From: Owenia fusiformis
Taxonomy: Eukaryota; Annelida; Polychaeta; Sabellida; Oweniidae
DNA: 60,000 nt
Assembly: GCA_903813345.2 (NCBI GenBank)
Contig: CAIIXF020000001.1
Coordinates: 51,169,885-51,229,884 of the forward strand
Reading direction: 5' to 3'
Of this stretch, positions 55,429 through 60,000 are shown in pieces; positions within the stretch are counted from its first letter, which is position 1, and every line of letters begins with the position of its first letter. The position numbers were made by a program, and so were the translations under genes. Under the pieces are notes generated by a model. That model did not search any database. It was not told the origin of the DNA and saw nothing but the letters and a program-made list of their open reading frames with translations.

Positions 55429-55818
55429 GTAAATTAGATTGAATCCTGACGCTGTTCATCACAATTTTCAGAAATGTCAAATTAAATCTTGCAGTAGTAT
55501 TTCATTTCTGTTTCAAAGGAAATATTTAGCAATCAGAAAAAATACCTTTGACATTATATAATCGCAGGATTTTCATAACCGAAATTTACTTTAATCGGAA
55601 CTTTGATTGACCTTAATTATAAAGTGATTGTATCTGATTCAGCACTTTCCAAGAGTGAGTGTAACTAGCTTTGAGGAAGGTGATACAGCTGCCTTGTCAA
55701 AATTTTTTTGAAAAGTATTTTTGGCTGAAAATATGTACTATGGAATTATACTTTTCTCTTTGGTTTAAGTTTTGCCTCACCTGTTTAGATATGCCTCACC
55801 TTTTATTGATCCTGGTTA

Positions 55819-56254
55819 CAGGCCTGTCAACTTGGGAACACCTAACATGAGTGACTTGGAAATGTTGAACACCTCCCCTCAAAATCTGGACACCTTGGTC
55901 CAAATCTGAACACCTTGTTCCAAATTTTGAACACCTTGGTTTAAATTTTATTACATCTTGCCAAATTTTGAACACCTCAAATTTTTCGCGCTCGCAATGG
56001 AATGCGTGACATATACGTAATTCGCGTGAAAAGACCGAACTAAATGCGTACTTTTTTTTCCAGGCGTTCATATTTTTGCTGTGTAGACGATCTTTTTGGG
56101 AAATTTTTCTACAGAAACATTTTTGCTTGACAATTACCAGGTAAAATGCGTATTTGCGTGACATTTTCTGTCACGCAAAAATAACTGGCGTGACTTCAAA
56201 TTCTTCAGCAAATGCGTGACAAATACGCAAATTGCGGGACAGTTGACAGGCCTG
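55819..56254. mobile_element. DNA transposon with CAGGCCTGTCAAC ends, copy 2
   Basis: A 436-bp relative of the element at 4091 with the same ends and internal AACACCT repeats, flanked by exact 6-bp repeats TGGTTA (55813-55818, 56255-56260). It has no nested element, so it shows the short form of the family. It lies in sulfatase intron 3. Confidence 0.87.
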
Positions 56255-56960
56255 TGGTTACACTCCTGTGTAATAGCCTACTGGCAAGATATAGATATAT
56301 ATCCCTTGTTTATGACTATCTAGGTAGGGTTAATTAGCTCACACTGTCACTCATTAGGCGACTCTTTTCCATAAGTTATTTCGACACACACCCTCCCATT
56401 TCATACCCTGAAGCCAATAGGCAAGTAATTCATAGATGAAATATCAAACCCTGGGAGTGGGAAGGGTACCCGGTGACTGCACCATTAAGTGCAATAAAGT
56501 ATTTTATGTCACAAGCGTGTAAAGCTCAACAAAAGCACCAGTCAGACCTGCCTGCTATATTTGTTTCAATAGAGAAATTGTTTTCATAGCTCAGCTCATC
56601 TGAGTCCATGAGACAAAAAAATTATCTCAAAGAAAAATATATTTGAGCCTCAACTCAGGAAAACCAATCTTATCTCAAAATTTTAATTGTGCTACAGAGC
56701 CAAAAATGTGCCCAAAAGGAAAATATCCGTCTTTTTGGTCTACATCTGCAAGGAAAAATTGTTAAGACATAAGCCATGACTCCTATTAAAGGTCTCTTTG
56801 TGCTTTTTAAGATAAACAAAAAATCAAAATGCTGAAAAATGTGTGATAAGACCCCTTTCCTGTCCGCTGGCTCATTTACTGATGCATTAAGTATCAGTAA
56901 AGCACTCGTATTCCTTTAAAATTTTCTTTTAAAATAACATGATTTCTATATGCACATGTA

Positions 56961-57603
56961 CAGGGTGTCCCGAAAGTATGGGGCCCCCCCTAGGCAGACA
57001 TATACCAGTGCCGTCATAGTATGTGTTATACATCATTTTAAAGCTCATCCAAAGTTACATTGATTCACCAAGTATCATGGTTCAACTCTCAAATGTGAAA
57101 AAATTACAGACATTTCAAAATTTAGTGTTTGGTCAAAATTAAGTTCAATGTTACACCAAATCACTAGTCAATGTGTCCTTATGGGCCATCTTAACAGCAG
57201 CAATTTTTTTCGGATCGGATGGATATTGAGTTGGAAAAGGAGAACAGTGAGGGTAGAAATTCTAAGGAAACTCTTCTAAAGTGCCTTAACAGGTTTTAAG
57301 AGGGTTATAAAATTCCACACCCCTATTTGAAGGGCTATTAAGGTCATATCTGAAAATAATTGCTGCTGTTAACATGGCCAAGGGGGGACTCATTGACTAG
57401 AAATGTGGTGTAAAATTGAACTTTATTTTGACAAAACACTAACTTTTAAAATGACTGTAACTTTTTCCCATTTGGGAGCTAAACCATGATACTTGGCAAA
57501 TCAATGTAACTTTGGATAAACTTTAAAATGATACATGACACATACTATGACGACACTGGAATATGTCTGCCTAGGGGGGGCCCCATACTTTCGGGACACC
57601 CTG
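56961..57603. mobile_element. 643-bp palindromic MITE, CAGGGTGTCCCGAAAG ends
   Basis: The ends CAGGGTGTCCCGAAAGTATG and their complement are flanked by TA on both sides. The arms stay inverted for most of their length (GTCTGCCTAGG, CAGCAGCAATT, CACTAGTCAATG types), so the element folds around about 57280. No coding frame. Tc1/mariner-type insertion is inferred from the TA flanks. Confidence 0.85.
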
Positions 57604-57834
57604 TATATGATATAAAGTATGTGCTAGAGAGAGATGAAGAATTCAGTTTTTCTCATCCTTTGATAATTTACTCTAAATTCCCATTGGCTAGCCACTTTAC
57701 ACTTTTATTACTACAGAATGATTTTATAGTTTTTTTGCAGATAAGAGTTGAACCATCTGAAACCCAACAAGTACTAATATCCTTCTATTGGGTTTGACTA
57801 CTTTTTGACAGGAAAAGTACAATCATAATTTTTT

Positions 57835-57965
57835 TTATGTCACCACCAGAAGTGTTATATAGTGTTATGGTTGCCAACTTTTTTTGTGAACGGTGTTTGG
57901 CGGGTGGTGTTCATCTGTATCTGTAACAAATGGCATGTTGTGGCATTTTGCATGTCAATGCGTTG
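57835..57965 (+). repeat. GTCACCACC-family repeat
   Basis: TATGTCACCACCAGAAGTG to GTAACAAATGGCATGTTGTG and GCATTTTGCATG, a diverged family member in sulfatase intron 3. Confidence 0.68.
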
Positions 57966-60000
57966 TTACTGCATATATCATTGTTAGATAAAGGCTAGAT
58001 GAAAGAATGTAATATACAAAGTCTTGATGAAATTGAGCCTTTGCAAAGGACACATACACTTAGACTGGTTTGTTTGAAGTAAGAAAGCATATAATATGAC
58101 AAAATGCATAAGTTTGCTCTACTGCATTCTTTGTTTAAACCTAAACTATATTTGCTATGTCAAAATATAATATATTAGCTGCACTGAACTATACAAGTAT
58201 GAGTTTCAATGAAAGTGTATTTTACAGAGGAAAGTGTTTTGTGTTGGGGGTCTATAGAAAGGGTTGTGTTTGGGCTCCAGGTGTGTCCCTGGGGCCTATT
58301 TTGGGTTTATTTGTTGTGTGAATGTTTCAAAACATCATTCATTGAAGCCAACACATTTACATGTTTTGCAGTGCTATACTTTTACATTCAAAAGTGATTT
58401 GAAAAATCTGTTTTCAGGAAGGTTCCCCCAAGGTATGCTGCCAGGGGAGGGGGTTCTGGTTCTGGTTCTAAAATTCATTTTCACCATCTTGAGCACTTTT
58501 CAAGTAATTTTGGGCCAACATTGTCAAATATAAATTCCCTTTGGGAAAAGCTGGCTATGTGCCTGGCCCCACCCCTTATCACTTCCATATTATAGCTAGC
58601 TGCGGGATATGTGGAGGAGGGGGTCACATAGCTGGGCTTTGAACTAGAAACCTTCATATATTTGTAATTAACAGATCATTCAATGATATCACTCATTCGT
58701 CATCGCTGAAGAGGTACAATAAACTTAGTCATGCATATAGCCCTGGAAGAGTGTTTAGATATGTGCTTATTTCAATTGCTATTAGATTTCATGGTTTATA
58801 TGCAGGACTTTTCATGGAGGATATATACTATCACTTTTAAGGTATAATAGACACCTATTCATCATTCTTTTAGATAAATATACTGTTGCATTTCTTCAAT
58901 AACATTAACTTACATTTCTTTTAACATTCAATTTAAGTCTAACATAAATGAAATATAAACCTTTCTAATAGGCTTTTTATGATTAATTTTGACACTAAAA
59001 TGTCTAAAAAACTGGCGAACCTCAATATCAATCACTTTTCAAACTTAGGCGACACTGAGTAAACATAATGCCATTGTGTGTTGTATTTCTTGAGAACATA
59101 AGGCACACAATGTATATGCAAAAAGAAATGACTTGATGTTATACCTGATCAAAGAGGGGTGATTGACTCTTTCATAACTATTATTGAATTGAATTGAATC
59201 GAAATTCAAAGCATTTATCTATTGAGTGACCTTGATCTTTAAGCATAACCTGCATACTATTTACCATGACTTTCATAGACTTATCTAGGGACACAAAATA
59301 ATGAAATACCTAGATATTGATATTTGAGCTTTAGATGACCTTGACCTAGAAAGTTGACCTTGTCATTCTGTGACCTTGACAACAGTATCATTCATTATGA
59401 TTCCAATTTTAAATATTTTGAGCCAATCCGACCTAGATGACCTAAAAATTGAACACATACAATATAGACTGTTTTCTCTCTTTACTGGCATCATCATTTT
59501 TAGTTGCATCACCGAATTGACATTATTTAAAATATTTTCAATGACTTAAATACCTCTCCTATTATTGGATTGGATCGTGATCAATGTTCTGGATTTTACA
59601 ATATCTTTTATTGGATGTGAAACTGTTCTAAATTGATTATGGTAAGGTGAAAATAGAAAAGTGAATTTTATACTGGTTCTTGGATTCCCACTGCATTTGG
59701 ACAAAGCTAAAAGTTGATTTGAAAAAAAATTTGTTTTGTATTACTCATTGTAAAAAAGTACAATTTTTTATCATTCTATTTTATATTTGGGAAAATCAAA
59801 AATTAATGTATATTTTTAATATTGAATATTTCATGTAGAAATACTGTAGACATACTTTTTTTGGAGAAAATTTAAAAATTAGTTTTCTTTATTTTATGAA
59901 ATCTTAAATGCGGTGTTTGCAACATCACATTGCTACATAGTGAGTTTTTTCTGCTTTAAGATAAATGTGATAAGGTTTTCAAACTCATGTTTTGACATTT

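Larger units (their letters stand above)
55429..60000 (+). other. Sulfatase intron 3 (continues beyond the window)
   Basis: I searched by eye for the next sulfatase exon (a GKWHLG-type block) and did not find it. The interval carries the transposon at 55819-56254, the MITE at 56961-57603, a GTCACC-family repeat at 57835-57965, and TGACCTTGA motifs near 59230-59400. Confidence 0.55.

Overview
The window is nuclear DNA of an invertebrate animal. It is AT-rich, its genes are broken by GT-AG introns, and it is dense in small DNA transposons, fold-back elements and a rolling-circle-type repeat. The proteins are ordinary bilaterian orthologues, so the phylum cannot be fixed by eye. The repeat content (a pearl/Helentron-like element, many terminal-inverted-repeat (TIR) elements flanked by TA) would suit a mollusc, another lophotrochozoan, or an ambulacrarian.

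Four host genes were assembled exon by exon, and nearly all their coding sequence lies in exons too short to stand out as long open frames. (1) CDC14 dual-specificity phosphatase, minus strand, five exons from 17875 down to 5479; the catalytic half lies beyond the left edge. (2) Mitochondrial ATP synthase subunit c (ATP5MC), minus strand, complete, five coding exons from 32893 down to 26463, 152 residues, preceded by a short 5'UTR exon with an NRF-1-type motif beside it. (3) A JAZF1-type three-zinc-finger protein, plus strand, complete, six exons 33842-36818, 278 residues. (4) An arylsulfatase B/I/J-type sulfatase, plus strand, first three exons 41825-55428, including the signal peptide and the CSPSR active site; the rest lies beyond the right edge. 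ATP5MC and JAZF1 are head to head, about 0.7 kb apart, and may share a regulatory region.

The remaining sequence is introns and spacers filled with mobile DNA: a 5'-truncated non-LTR retrotransposon with an intact reverse transcriptase frame (20425-23457); two tandem copies of a Helentron-like element with internal minisatellite and a CGGA microsatellite in CDC14 intron 2 (11259-13866); a fold-back element with about 370-bp inverted repeats (18562-20013); an 860-bp near-palindrome in ATP5MC intron 3 (30417-31276); a 1.0-kb MULE-like element with an exact 9-bp target duplication nested in a TA-flanked element (38499-40418); two inverted copies of a promoter-like element with exact 9-bp duplications (6615-6992 and 41052-41428); two copies of an element with exact 6-bp duplications (4091-5343 and 55819-56254), one carrying a nested hAT-like element; and several MITE families. 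A 60-bp minisatellite of ten copies ends right at the 3' splice site of sulfatase exon 2.

I found no convincing RNA gene, CRISPR array, LTR element or viral sequence. No novel gene system is evident. The most informative observations are the shared ATP5MC/JAZF1 promoter, the minisatellite that abuts a splice acceptor, and the set of transposon insertions whose target duplications can be read exactly.
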